DNA of 60,000 nt from Takakia lepidozioides (taxonomy: Eukaryota > Streptophyta > Takakiopsida > Takakiales > Takakiaceae), in the NCBI GenBank assembly GCA_030704615.1, contig CM060733.1, positions 51,400,001 through 51,460,000 on the forward strand. Direction: 5' to 3'. The notes beneath the pieces are model-generated. The model was not told the origin of the DNA and did not search any database. It saw nothing but the letters and a program-made list of their open reading frames with translations. Below, one piece after another: positions 33,801 to 46,312 of this stretch. The position numbers were made by a program, and so were the translations under genes. Position 1 is the first letter of the stretch. The number at the start of each line of letters is the position of its first letter.

Positions 33801-34814
33801 CAAAGTTGCAATCGGATGAAGAACCATTAAATGGGGGTTTTCATTCATCCTGGTCGGTTGACCGTCGTAAGTTGCTAATGGATTATTGAGTGGGTTGTGC
33901 ATAGGAGTTGGGGTGCTCCTAAGGTGGAGAGTTCCCCGATGCTCCCAAAGGAAAGAGGCAATCCCAGGGTGTTCCCCTGGTACCCTGGAGGTAATTTGGG
34001 TATTTCTAGGATATTCCTTAGCCATAGGAATTTTCTGTATTTTTGGGATTTCTTAACTAAATTGTCATTATTTCCTGCAATTGTTTATTAGGCAAACCAG
34101 CCCTTGAAGTGGGAATTTTTCCGGACTCCCTTTAACTAAAAATTGAGTTTTAAGGGAGGTTCTTGCCCCGTCCGTCGAGGATATTTTAAGACAAATATCC
34201 CGTTGTTGGAGGGGCCTTGGGCCAAGAGCTTTTGCCGTTGATTCCATCGAATCTAGGAAATGATTTAGTCCGGCTTTGTCATATTGATATTATTCGCCCG
34301 AGATGTTAGAATTTGACCCTCGAGGTTGAAGTTAGTTGGATCGCCCCAAGCGGAAATCCCGGATTGAGAGGGCGGGTCCGGGCCCTTCCTCAGGGGTAGG
34401 TTGAACCCAACCACCTCAGGATCGGCGGCATTGGGCGGGAGACAAACGGTCCCCGTTTCCCCGAGCTCGGGATTCGCTTTGTGAAGGGGTTTGAAGGTTC
34501 GTCCTGGCTATAAGCGGGTTGGGAGCTCAGGCATGTAGGGCATAGTTCAATGAGTAAGACTTGGAGGGCATTAAATATTAAAAATCATAAACAAAGCGTA
34601 GGACTAGGAAAACGCAAATCACCCTGTGAAGTACAGTAGTGAGTTCTGCTTTGCCGGTAGGAATTAAAAAGTGTCGACAAGAGCTCCTAGCATTCCGCGG
34701 ACCCCCTGCACTAACCGCAGCCGGGAGGCAGTTCATCGAGCCCGACCTACACCGCGACTTACCATGACCCCTCCCCTAGCTAGTATGTCGTCACCTTGGC
34801 CACGTGCGCCCAGG
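30803..34814. other. Intergenic, LTR-like or repeat debris, no gene named
   Basis: A minus-strand frame of 133 codons at 31471-31872 shows no motif I know. From about 32080 to 32220 ggatggatgaaaa-type phrases recur three or four times, and 32330-32340 has a TATA-like gtataaaata, so 32000-32900 could be a solo LTR; its ends cannot be fixed. 33140-33360 is GC-rich. 34100-34670 also reads like the 5' end of a retroelement but no primer-binding site or gag is secure. Confidence 0.3.
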
Positions 34815-35215
34815 GCTCATCAACCCCCAAAGTTTGTCAAAATGAGAGAAGATGTCATGTTCAGCCATCGGAAAGTCATCTGCTGTTTTAATGCCTCTTT
34901 CCATGCCATCTTGGCATAGTGAAGGAGAGCTTCCCAGATGAGCTGCTGCAGCTTCTCCTGCTGCCACCTGACCCTATTGAAGACGAGATCATTTCTTTCA
35001 ATCCACACAAACCAAAGGATTATGCCTCTCAACAATGACCAGATTGTACCCAAAAACCGGAGGCTTTTGGATAGCTTCTTGTCAAAGAGACACTGCTGTA
35101 GGTTGAAACACTTCCAAGCCATTCCTTGAGGAGCATTTGACCTCAACCTCTGAAGGACAGTAATACCCCATTTCCAGGCCCTAACAGCTTGAGGGCACTC
35201 AAAGAATCTATGCGC
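34815..35215 (-). mobile_element. L1-type ORF2 C-terminal fragment
   Basis: On the minus strand it reads AHRFFECPQAVRAWKWGI, then LGTIWSLLRGIILWFVWIER, NDLVFN and a tail to a stop at about 34819. This is the zf-RVT region and following segment (FFECP...W.W, then WFVWIERNDLVFN) found at the C-terminus of plant L1 ORF2. Only about 130 codons remain; RT and endonuclease are absent. Confidence 0.85.
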
Positions 35216-35689
35216 AATTGTTCACAAACAAAAGTTCACAAAGCCGTTCACAAACGACACTAGTTTGTCATGCTCGCCCTCGGGGGTATAGGTATTTGGC
35301 CTACGTGTGACATCAAAGCACGGTACTTAGAGGAAAGGTTGAAACTTGAAAGACTCCCATAAATTTGTAGAATATATCAGAACCTAGGGGAAAATTTAAC
35401 AAATAGATCTCCTAATACCCTACCATCTACTTGGACATTCATACCATGTTGGACTGCTATATAGGGCCTGGCCTGGTATCAACTTTCATCAGTTTGATTT
35501 GTTATTCTGTGCCTTGGTTGGTTTGTTTGCCAAATTATTTTTGGTATGTGGTATTGTTTGGTTACGTCTTTTGGTTATATCTTGACATAATGGACAGAAC
35601 CATGAGGCCAAAAATTACGTTTATATACACTACCTATGTATTACGCGAGCACAATCGTAAGGTTTATCTTATTTGAGCATCAGTTTCTG

Positions 35690-37425
35690 TGATAGTTTGG
35701 GAGGCTTAGAAATGATCGGGGAAATTGTGGTTGAGTGTATTGGATTTTGTCCATTATTTTATGTATGTTTTAGTGTGTGCAAACGAGGTTTTTGCCTCTT
35801 GTCTATTATTATTTTTAATAATCGTCTTTATTGCATAGCGGGCTCGTATCAGCTTATATTATATAGTTCCTTCATGGCGTGGATTGATGGATCCCAACAA
35901 TCCGCATCCTCAGATTACACACAATGAGGACTCTATGTATATCATACTCGCACTTTAGGTTGTGCTGAATTTTTAAAGAACATTTGTTTAAAAAAAAAAT
36001 TGCAGAACAGGTGACAGAGGCCCTGGAAAGTTTATTAAATGGAAAGAGTTACAGATGATGGAAAAAATAACCACCAGGGGCCATGGAGGCAAGTACACAT
36101 AGGGAACCTCCCAGAATCTAGAAGAGAATGTAGAGAAATGAAATCAAAACAACTGTCGAGAACTCCAACAAAGAAACAAAGGAGAAATTGGGAAATGGGA
36201 AAGGGTCTAAACGAAGACCAATTTGCTAAGGAGGAGAAAATCCTAAGAAGCAAAGCCAAAGCCTAACTGAGCTTTGGACTTGGGGAGACTGAGCTTGCGG
36301 TGACGCAAGTTGACCTCCCGAAGAACACTTAAAAGGTGAAAACTTGAATTTTTTTGTTCCTAAACTTCGAAATTTTCTGCATATGACATTCATCTTTAAT
36401 ACTAAGAAATAAAAATAATTGATTGATAAGTGTACATAAAGTATTTACTCTACATACAAGATTACTTCTCTAACTAGCATTCAAAATAAATAAATAGTAT
36501 TAAAATAACACTCTACTTAGAATGCCAAAATATTTAGAAACTTCACCCGACCACCAAGCCAACTTTTAATGATCTGAAAGTACCACTATTTATTCCCACA
36601 TAGCAGTTCCCAAAACAGTAAAAGTGTCTTATACAAAATTACGTTCTGTGTAACAAAATGACCCCAAGTACTTGAAGTTAGCAGGTCATGGATTGGCTAC
36701 CCAAAATATCAACATAAGAGAATCTTAACCTTAAAGAAATCAATTAGTCATGAAATTTATATCATGTTTGAGGAACAAATCTCAATAGGCAAACAACTCT
36801 TCAAGTGACATCAGTGAAGACTTGCAATGTGGGCAAGAAGAAAGCATCGATCGATGTCATGGTCGTCAAGCTTATGCTACATAACCATCTTATGCAAGTC
36901 TTTCAATGCAATGACTCAAATAGTTGCTGCAAATTGAGGCTGGTTCATTTCTCAACATCATATCCCCAATTTTGTGTCCTATAAACCAAGGTCTGGCTCT
37001 TAATTTGATCTCTATATGTTGGGACCAAATCATGTGCGACATTTAACAGAAGTCATATGCAAATGACTCAGTAAATAAATGCTTACATGTTGTTCTATAG
37101 ACTAATTAAATTTCAAATTGGTAATGATTTCATAAATTGTGCAAAAGCAAAAATAGCTCAGCAACAATCCAACGCTTACGTTTGATGTTAGATAAACTTG
37201 GAAGAGCTCTAAATTGATTAGAACAAGTACAAGATTGCAAAGTCTTAAAACCATATCGAGTATTTATAGTTCAGAATCCTCTCTAGATTGCATTAACAAA
37301 TCTCATTTTGTTCATTTGTGACTTTTGATATCTTGTCGCTTTGTCCAAAAGGTATATCAAGAAGATATAAAGAAACACGCTTCACTTGTGATTCAAGTCA
37401 AGAAAGACTAACACAACTGCCTTCT
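35690..37425 (+). repeat. Long direct repeat, copy 1
   Basis: AT-rich non-coding sequence that recurs at about 38767-40275. Matching blocks in the same order include attgtggttgagtgtattgg, gaggactctatgtatatcat, ataaagtattt-ctctacata, ccaagccaacttttaatgat, atgtgcgacatttaacagaa and cacaactgccttctagaat. This copy is interrupted by an L1 3' fragment at 35983-36320. No TG...CA ends or primer-binding site are evident, so LTR status is unproven. Confidence 0.85.
35983..36320 (-). mobile_element. 5'-truncated L1 3' end inserted into direct repeat copy 1
   Basis: It is flanked by aagaaca at 35976-35982 and 36321-36327 as a target duplication. Copy 2 of the long repeat has no such insert at the matching place (near 39050). 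On the minus strand it reads ggtggttattttttccatca, AATAAA, then cagggcctctgtcacctg, the L1 3' module seen at three other sites. The end after it is T-rich then AAACAAA, not a clean A tail. Confidence 0.75.
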
Positions 37426-37565
37426 AGAATATAGGTCCCTCTAGCATCATATCCATCATGGAAATAAAAATTTTATAATGTTTTTGTGAACCTAGAATTT
37501 TATCTTCTACACAAAAACTCCCACAAAATTGTGGTTTGACAGTTTACCGAAACACAAAGTAGTAG

Positions 37566-37690
37566 TTTTTTTTTTTTTTTTTTTTTTTTTTGGGTTGGTT
37601 TTTTGGGGGGGGGGGGGGGTGGTGTTTCCCAAGGAAACACTAGGCCCAGCAACTAGGCCTTAAAGGTGAAATGATCTTTATTACTTTTTG
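37566..37690 (-). mobile_element. Probable retroelement tail, reverse strand
   Basis: A run of about 27 T followed by a G run on the plus strand, that is, an A-rich tail on the minus strand. Before it, the minus strand reads aaagatcatttcacctttaa, ggcctagttgctgggcctag and tgtttccttgggaaacacca. It resembles a short 3' end of a retroelement but no family match is secure. Confidence 0.45.
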
Positions 37691-38766
37691 GTAGGAAGAC
37701 GATTACGGCAGTGACCGCCGTAACGGACCGCACGGATGCGGGCCATAAATGATATTGTTTGGCACGACATCTGATGTATGGTTCTTTCTCAATATACGTC
37801 CATCCATACCCCGGGCATATTGCTGGTCCATACGTCCATACTCATATGCCGGGAGGTTTGTCACTAGTCCAAAGCCTAACACACATCATAGATTACCTAT
37901 ATTTGAGCTACTATCATATTCTTTGAACATTTGCCTCGCGTAGGTGCAATACATATGGGTGCACAACATCTTTGGCATCTGGCATCTATTATCACTAGCA
38001 CGTCGATAATCTAGTGTCATGATGTGGAGACAAGATTTTTTTCGGTACATTTGGTACAGTCCGCACCTACGTCATTTGACATTGGCTAATATTGTTCATC
38101 CTAGGGATGTATGATCGAACATTCAAGCTCGTGAGGTTGACCATCTTTTGGTCAAGATACATGAATGTTTTGACCCAACACAGATTGCTGCTCTCATGGT
38201 TGACACGGGGACAACTCGCAAGACCCTTCGAATGTTGAAGTTGTTTGATTAGTTTGACGTTTTCAAGAACATTAATTCGATCAATGTTCTTGATCGGATG
38301 ATGTGTTTTATTATGTTTGTGCTCAATTAAATGGGTGGGACGTTAGACATTGTGCCCATGCTTGGACATCATCGACCATGTTTGCTGATGGATCACAACA
38401 TCTATTTGTATTTTTATGCAAACTTATATATTGAGAGACACTGGGAAGAGATGATCATTGCTTGAGTCAAAGTTTAATATATTATATCAAAGCTAATTTT
38501 TTATTCATTTGCTTAGGACTTTTCTTTACAACATGCCTCGGTTGGGGCCGCAATGATGATGTGACATATGGAGTGCATGTTCATTGCATCTATGCTTGGA
38601 GGGTGATATATATGAGATCTATGGTTGGCGCTCGAGTGATTATGAAATAAGGGATCTGCTCACAACTTCATTATGGCAAAGCCGGGCCTATACGATTCAC
38701 AAAAAAATGTCTTCTATGTCTCATAAAAATATAAATTGAAATAATAATTCGATCAATATGAATTAT
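37691..38766. other. Spacer between the long direct repeats
   Basis: No gene is recognised. If the flanking repeats were LTRs this would be a very short internal region without gag or pol, but the sequence offers no positive support for that. Confidence 0.3.
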
Positions 38767-40275
38767 CGATAACTTTGGAGACTTAAAAATGATCAGGTAA
38801 ATTGTGGTTGAGTGTATTGGATTTCGTCCACTAATTTATGTATGTTTTGGTGAAACTAGGTTTTTGCAATTGCTAAGCCTTTGATCTTAAATAGTCGTAT
38901 TTATCGTAGATGGGGGTACGTGTCAACTTATACTATATAGTTTCTCAAGACGCGGATTGATGGGATCCAACAATCCACATCCTCAAACTCCACACAATAA
39001 GGACTCTATGTATATCATACTCGCACCTCCGGTTGGGATGAATTTTTTTAAAGAACAAGTCTTAAGAAGTAAAAACTTCATTTTTTTTGCTTAAATTTTG
39101 AAATTTTCTCGCATTGACATTTTTATTTTTTTACATTCATATTTAATACTAAAAAGGATAAAAATGATTGATTGATAATTGTACATAAAGTATTCGCTCT
39201 ACATACAAAATTACTTCTCTAACTAGCATTCAAAATAAATAAATAAATATACTGTATTAGAGTAATACTCCACTTAGATTGATAATTAGAAACTTCACCC
39301 CACCACCAAGCCAACTTTTAATGATCTGAAAGTACCACTATGTATTCCCACATAGCAGTTCCAAGAGAAAGTACAAGTGTCTTATATAAAATTGTGTTAT
39401 CTGTAACAAAATGACCCCAAGTACTTGAATTAGGAAAAAAAAATTAAAAAAAAATTAGCATGTCATGGATTGGCTATCCAAAATATCAACATAAAAAAAT
39501 CTTAACCTCAAAGAAATAAATTATATTGCATCATTCGTGTGTGTACAAGATTCTCATGTTTGAGGAACAAATCACAATCAGCGTCAACTCCTCAAGTGAC
39601 ATCAGTGAAGACTTGCAAGGTGGCCAGGAAGAAAGCATCGATTGATGTCATGGTCGTCAAGCTTATGACACATAACCATCTTATGCAAGTCTTTCAATGC
39701 AATGACTCAAATAGTTGACGGAGAGTGAGGCTGGTTCATCACATATTCTCCATACCATTCTCAACATTATATCCCCAATTTTGTGGTCCTATAAAACAAG
39801 GTCTGGCTCTTGGTTTGATCTCTACATGTTGGGATCAAATCATGTGCGACATTTAACAGAAGTCATATGCAAATGACTGAGTAAATAAATGCGTACACGT
39901 TGTTCTATAGCTAATTAAATGTCAAATTGGTAATGATATGATAAAATGTTCAAATGAAAAAATAGCTTAGCAACAATCCAAAGCTTATGTCTTAGATGTT
40001 AAATAGATTTGGAAGAGCTCTAGATCGATTAGAACAAGAAAGCAAAAAAGAACAAGTACAAGATTGCAAAGTCTTAAAACCATATCGAGTATTTATACTT
40101 TAGAATCCTCCCTAGATTGCACTAACAAATCTCATTTTGTTCATTCGTGACTTTTGATATCTTGTCGCTTTGTCCAAAAGGTGTATAACCAAAAGGTATA
40201 TAAGAAGATATAAAAAAATACAAGTGTGGTTGTGATGCAAATGAAGAAAGACTCTCACAACTGCCTTCTAGAATT
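38767..40275 (+). repeat. Long direct repeat, copy 2
   Basis: Matches copy 1 at 35690 through its length apart from short indels and the L1 insert. Divergence by eye is about 10-15%. Copy 2 continues into gaatttgttttgtgtcaaga where copy 1 has gaatataggtccctctagca, marking the right limit. Confidence 0.85.
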
Positions 40276-41623
40276 TGTTTTGTGTCAAGAAGAAGAGCCG
40301 CGGTAGAGCTATTCATACATACTTATGCTCAAAACTCCAAGCCTAGCGCACACTTTGGTATCTTGGAAGGAAAAAAGAAGGGTATTAATTTTGGGGTTAC
40401 TTGTGATGTGGTTCCAACTTGAGATTATACTAGGATCCACACCTTTTTGCCAGTCTAAAGTTTGGGGGATGATCTTGAGAAGGATAATATGTGTGAGCAA
40501 CAACTACCGCGGCTGGTGCTTCAACTCAAGATTGCATAGCACAAATACCACACAATCTAAATATATCCAAAGGGGAGCGGGTTAGGGTGCGTGTATGTGT
40601 GCGGTATCACCCCTCTCCTTAACAACTACTTGGTACAGAGTGTGTAGGAACACAATGTTTAGCAACATTCCTAAAAGAGACTTGAGTTCCCCTAAATCCA
40701 AACTCTTGTCACTCCGTCTGTTATGAGATACTCCTTGCGATCAATTGAACTTGTATGAACTCACCGTCGCCTATTTTGTTGGCCCAAATCATCAGAAACA
40801 ATCATCTTCTCACCCTCCCAATTTCCCCACTCCAAAGAAATGGACCATGGCATATATGGTTGATCCCTTTCAAGGACTTCGGTCATGATGTAGTGCTATA
40901 CGAGATGCTTTCAGAGCAATCTTAATCGCAATCACCAAAAGCCTCACACTTGATTAAATCTTCTACATTGTGTTACTTCGATTCATGTTAGAGTCTATAA
41001 TGCATGTCTTCAAGCATGAATGCAGAAAACAGTCCTTCATGGATGAGCCGTCAGCAGTTAGAAAAATTATTGAGTAAATGATCACCATCATATTACCTAC
41101 TTTATTGCCAAATCGGAATGTACAGAGACACTGACCCAAAAGAATCCTAGCATTTCAAACTCCAGAGTTTCTTCGAGAAAATCTGATCTTGGTTAAAAAA
41201 CTCAAAGCGTTTGATATATGGCATTTCTTTCAATTTTAAAGGATGCAAGACTTTCCAACTTTCTTCTGCCTCCATGCCTTCATACCAGACACTCTAATCA
41301 TCTGTCAGACTCATCGAAAAGTAAGCATGTGCTGCTACAAGTTAGAGCTTTACTGGAATGGAAAAAGAGGAAAAAGAAGTTATACTCAAAAGGGGCAGAG
41401 AGAGCCAAATTGAAGGAGTCCTAAAAGCTCATGTGGCATCCAGGGTGTAAATTTAATTAGCAGGGCAGAGTCATATAATTTTCCCTCCAAATAAGTAGGT
41501 GTGCTTAACCCTAAAACCACAGATTCTCAAACCAAACGGCCAGTACTTTGGGACCTCGCAAAGGGAGCATAATCCAGCCAATATTCGCCATTCCTGTGGC
41601 TATATTCATGTTGACATCTAAAA
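40276..41623. other. Intergenic, nothing recognised
   Basis: Small open frames only (for example 40325-40585 on the plus strand, 41218-41424). No domain or repeat can be named. It is the 3' flank of the minus-strand gene that ends near 41624. Confidence 0.3.
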
Positions 41624-44600
41624 CTAGAATGCAAGTTGGAAAGTTCGTGGGATGAGGATCCGGTTAGGATATGCTAACGTCTCATCATCTGTTGGTTCAA
41701 GGTCCTTCTCTAACAAGCCAAACTCCTTAGGCGGAATTGGCTGTCTTAGCCTCTCTGCCTTTAAAATTTGGAGGATTGTTGGATGATACACTCTTGGCTT
41801 CTCAATCACCTGTCAAGTTTGCAAACACGTCTTCAGTAACTAATGCATCCAAATTAACTTGTGATCAACCAAGATTTACCTCCCTCAGAGGAAAGGAGCA
41901 CTCCTTGAGCAAGCCATTTTGGAAACAATTTTGATGAGGGACCTAAAAACAGGGGACACATTACAGAACAATCCAACAGTAAGTATATCCCATTGCAATA
42001 GAAGCAACTGATTTGCTTGTCTGATAGGGGCTTGTGCAGTAGCAACACATGTACCTTATCAGATTATCCCATGTTGAGGCTCAGGATGCAAATTGGTCAT
42101 GAGAAATAAACAAACGAACTTATAACATCCATGGGGGGAGGGACTGGAGGTTCCATCCAGATCTGGTAAAACAGTCATGTGACCTCTGTTATTGCAAATT
42201 CTTATGACCTAGGGGCAAGGCAAATCCAGACCCAGGACATTTTTCAACTGAATACTCTCATGTGGTCGGCCATAAAAAATTTCACTTTCGCTTGGCATAG
42301 GACAACAAATTCACCATGATCCCACGGCAACTTCACTATGACTCATGCAGTGATAACTTATCCTGCATATCCCAGCATTGTCAACTCCCATGACCTAGGG
42401 CAATCCATATCTACTATGACAGGCAATTCAAAAATCTCTGTGAACCAGGCCTTCCAACTTTGCTATGCCCTGGGTGTTGCATGTGCGTATCATGGGGCAT
42501 CCCAACATCGCTCTTGAGCATTGCAAAGTCACAGTCACTCGGGTCTCAAAGCACAAGGATTCGGCTCAAGGCTAACCGAGTGAAAACAAACATGGAAGAA
42601 GCTGGATCTAGCATGTTTGGTTTGAATGGTCTAGCATAGTGGCAACCCAACTGCCTCACTGATCTGGAGGAAAATTGCCCCTGATGAATTTGCAGCTGTC
42701 AGGTTCAGATGTATTTATTTAAACTGACAGCCCTCTTGAGCCTTGGTGTATGCTCACAGTAGAGGCTTTATTCCCAAGGCCTTGACCCCGTGAGACTTAC
42801 AAAGTTGACAATGGGTGAAGCTCTTAGGTAGGCTATCTGCAGGTAGAGGGTGTGCTGCTTAGATTCTACATACCACGATGGTTTTCTTGATTTGGCACTT
42901 GCCAGAGGGAAAATTTGCATTGAGGATAGGTTAAATACAGAAGAATGACGTCCTCCAACTTGCCGATTGCATCACATGTAGATTGGTGTTCTCACACCAC
43001 AGCTTGACTCGCACATATGTGTCTCTGACAGACCGTAAAGGCTGAAATGACCAGAGAGTGTTAGAGCAACAACTCAGTGAGAAGAGAAGTTACCTTCAGA
43101 ACAGGGCCCTCAAAGTCAACAAGGAGGGGACAGTCAAGCTCCAGCACAATTATCTCCTTCAATGCTGACAAATTGAGGGAACTTAGCTGATCACTCCAGA
43201 TGATGAGAGTCCCCAACATTTCGCATGTGTCCACAATGAGCTCCTTGAGTTGTCGGGTCTCAAGCAATAACTTCTTCAGCATCTTACACCTCGCGACTGT
43301 CAGCGACTCCAGAGATAACGACTGCCCCACAAACTGTTTATCAGAGAAATCTGAAAAGATACAAGCAGAAAAAGAATATCAACATCAGAATACAAATTTC
43401 AGGCATGGCCAACCTAATCAAGTCTAACAGATAGTGTGGGAACGTACTATTATTTGAGAAAACAAGAAAGGTAAATGGAGCCAGACCTGGATAAGGATAA
43501 ATTCCAGAACGGGGCAGCAAGAGAGGTCGAGAGTGGTGAGGGTGGGACACACGTCATATGGAGATAAAGAAAACTTTGTTATGAACTTGGTTCCACGCAG
43601 CAACAATATAGCCTACACCCACCCCCCCAATTGTATCAAACCTATTGTAACAGAAAAGCCAGCTAGAAGTTTGTTTCCAAGACCAGCCCTGCATAATTAT
43701 GGACCCCCTTAACCATCGAATAGGGGACATTCAGGAACCAGAGCACTTTTGATGTATTTAGTTCTGGCATATTCCTGATTCCTACTGATCACACATCCTG
43801 CCACAGGAAGCAACACTCTTTCACAGGACATGTCAGCCCAAAAGTCTGACCTAGGTGAAAGGTTTACCCACCAACCTGTCTTGCAGCTGGGTCACAGAAA
43901 GAAACCTCCAAGATAAGCATGTAGGACAGAATGTGAATGCACCGGGGCCACAAGGCCACCAGTAATGGGGTTGACAGCTAAGGGCAAAAAAAATGAAAGA
44001 AAACCAATTTGTGTTGAATGCCTGCCCTACCTATCATAAATGTAAGTGGCCGTTTTCATGTAAGGTGATAGAGGACAATCCCTAGTGGGTTAATATGAGA
44101 TTCGTGCAGTGGATATTGTCTGGGATTTTGTCAAGTAGAGATCTGGGGTTTTCTCGGGGTTTTTTAAACAAGTAATAATAGTGGAATCCATAAAATATCA
44201 GATCTGAACACATCCCCATCCATCAATGAAGAAACTTACAAGATTGGGTCGAGGAATGGCAAAAAGTTCGGCCAAGAAGGCTTCATCCAGAGTCTCACTC
44301 CATGTGATCTCAAGCTGCACAAAGAGCCATGTGTCAGGCCTGCCATCTGTTTCAGAGCAAGTCCAAGTCTGGTTGCGTTTGAAACAACAGAGCCAGAAAC
44401 ACAAGCGAGGAGCACTAGGAAATATATTGGGGACCCCACACATGCAAGGGTCGTCCTCTTAACATCAACAGCACCCCAAATAAACAGAATTTGGTCATGT
44501 CTATCTTAGGAACCCAACTAGATCTCCCTAAAGGCTCCGTGCAATTTTGCTATTGGGGTCAAGAACCAACAGAAATCTTAATCTTCCTTTGAGGTTCAGG

Positions 44601-45377
44601 AGCATCGGGAAACAGGCCCTCTTGTAGACTTTGTTCAGGGTTGACCACACCTGCCAGGGGTTTTCTCTCTCTCCCAGCATTCCTGAATTAGGTTTACTAT
44701 TAAATTGTATCACACTGTCTTTAAGCAGCAATTTAGGTCTCTGACAATATGACTACATAAGTTGTGGTCTCGCAGGATACGGTTGTCATGGATATGAGGT
44801 TTCACGGTGTTTGCAAGCTCTTTGGGCTTCCTGTGCTGAATGATATAAAGCTGCCTTCTTTCCTTCCTCTCATCTTAAGGTGCAACCCAACCAAGAGTTT
44901 CGAGTATGCAATAAGCAAGGCTAGAAAAGTTAGGAGGTCTTACATGTTGTAGGGCCTCCAGCATTGCCACTCGTATGTCAGTAAAGTGGGGCCACTGTAT
45001 GATATCAGGCAGTGACTCATATGGCCTCTCCCATTTGCCATACTGTATGGTCTGTTGCACACACCACGCACTCACTATAGGCTACAACAAACCTTGAACT
45101 TGGCATGCATGGAGGGCAAAAGAGGAAGAAAGTCCTAGTTTCTCCCTATTAACAAAAGCAGAAACATTTATCCAGCATTTATTGGCAGACATGCATGTAT
45201 ATACAAGATTGATGAGGAGAACATTCTATGATTCCAAAAATGGGTGGGATAAAGAGATGGGGAGGAGGAAGTGGGACCAGGTTGACCTACTTTTGCCCAC
45301 CCAGAATCAGGCTTAGGCTTTTTCTTCTTCCCTTTCTTTCCCTTCTTGCCCTTCTTGCCCTTTTTTTTTGGACCCAT
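41624..45377 (-). CDS. Multi-exon leucine-rich protein with a lysine-rich N-terminus, family unnamed
   Basis: Minus-strand exons can be chained. Exon 1 (45377-45291): MGPKKKGKKGKKGKKGKKKK then PKPDSGWAK, with an upstream in-frame TAG supporting this start. Exon 2 (45051-44944): TIQYGKWERPYESLPDIIQW then FTDIRVAMLEALQH, in phase. Next HRKPKELANTVKPHIHDN (about 44837), VVNPEQSLQEGLFPDAPEPQ (about 44660-44570), DGRPDTWLFVQLEITW to PRPNL (to 44241), LTTLDLSCCPVLEFILIQ (to about 43488), and 43333-43094 with LESLTVARCKMLKKLLLE and LSSLNLSALKEIIVLELD. A last exon at 41809-41624 (VYHPTILQILKAERLRQPIP...) may belong to it. Leucine-rich repeats are evident. Basic MGPKKGKKGKK-type starts are frequent in ciliary proteins of algae, so a role in motile sperm is possible but speculative. 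Some exons between 43090 and 41810 are unresolved. Confidence 0.65.
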
Positions 45378-46176
45378 TCTCTTCAACACCTCCTATAAGT
45401 ACCTCGTTGCATCCATTTCACTTGGTATGAAAGTATACATGTGTTTCCATGGCTACACCCGCATGTTCCTTCAGCTAAAAGGTATGGACACTCCAAGCAA
45501 TATTAAAAACAGGTAGTGCACTTCATGCGATTTGAATCATCAACATTGCCGCTATTCCATAATCTTGCACCCCAAATAAAGTTTGAATTACGGAAGACAT
45601 GGAGAAATTGCATGATCTCCAATGCAGGAGTGCAAAGTTGACGAATGATGTGTGTTCCAATCCGAAAAGCCCAACATGTACAAGTGACTCTTTCTGTAGT
45701 GTTTTGAAACCCCGCAGGCTACGACTAACTAGCTTTAGCCGACCAAGAACTGTATCATTAAATTGCTTGTAGTCTCTTTCACAATGGCATATAGCGATAC
45801 AAGCACACAGCAATCCTGCATTGAGATTCTTGTATGGAGTGCTTACAAGACATTGCAAGCAGTCACACCTCCAACATATGTCCCTCCCCATATTTACTCC
45901 CTACCTCAGACTTAGCATACAACAGATGGACAACAAAGTCACCCTGGGTTCATCAAGAAATGGTCAGGTGCACGATAGAGGGACTCTCCACATTCAAAGA
46001 GATCTTTCTTGGGAAACTATTCAAACATACCAAGAGAGAGAACTGTGCGCAGTTTGGACATACACGCCGGGGCTAACACAGATTCACCGCTCCAATGCCT
46101 CCACCATCATCCACATTTCAGCTTCGACTGTCAAGCGACCGTATCGATTTGACATGCTCCGTATATTTACTGCTAG
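45378..46176. other. Upstream region of the LRR gene
   Basis: A minus-strand frame at 45523-45891 could be a leader or alternative exon of the same locus but has no motif. No TATA box stands out just upstream of 45377. Confidence 0.3.
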
Positions 46177-46177
46177 A

Positions 46178-46312
46178 TTTTTTTTCCGAAGTACCCACAC
46201 TCCTTCCTCCTCTAAATTCCAACAACATGGAATTTGGACCACGAAAATAACTAGAGGTCCATGTGGTTGGAATTTGGAGGAGGAAGGAGTGTGGGTACTT
46301 CGGAAAAAAAAA
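46178..46312. repeat. Long near-perfect hairpin (foldback MITE or small-RNA precursor)
   Basis: The left arm ttttttttccgaagtaccca, cactccttcctcctctaaat, tccaac is answered by gttggaatttggaggaggaa, ggagtgtgggtacttcggaa, aaaaaaa. Arms are about 55 bp with two or three mismatches and a loop of about 25 bases, within which ggacc/ggtcc still pair. It would fold strongly as RNA on either strand. No target duplication is certain. Confidence 0.9.

Noticed and set aside
35690-40275. LTR retrotransposon with 1.5-kb LTRs
   Set aside because: The internal part is about 1.3 kb with no gag, pol, primer-binding site or polypurine tract that I can see.
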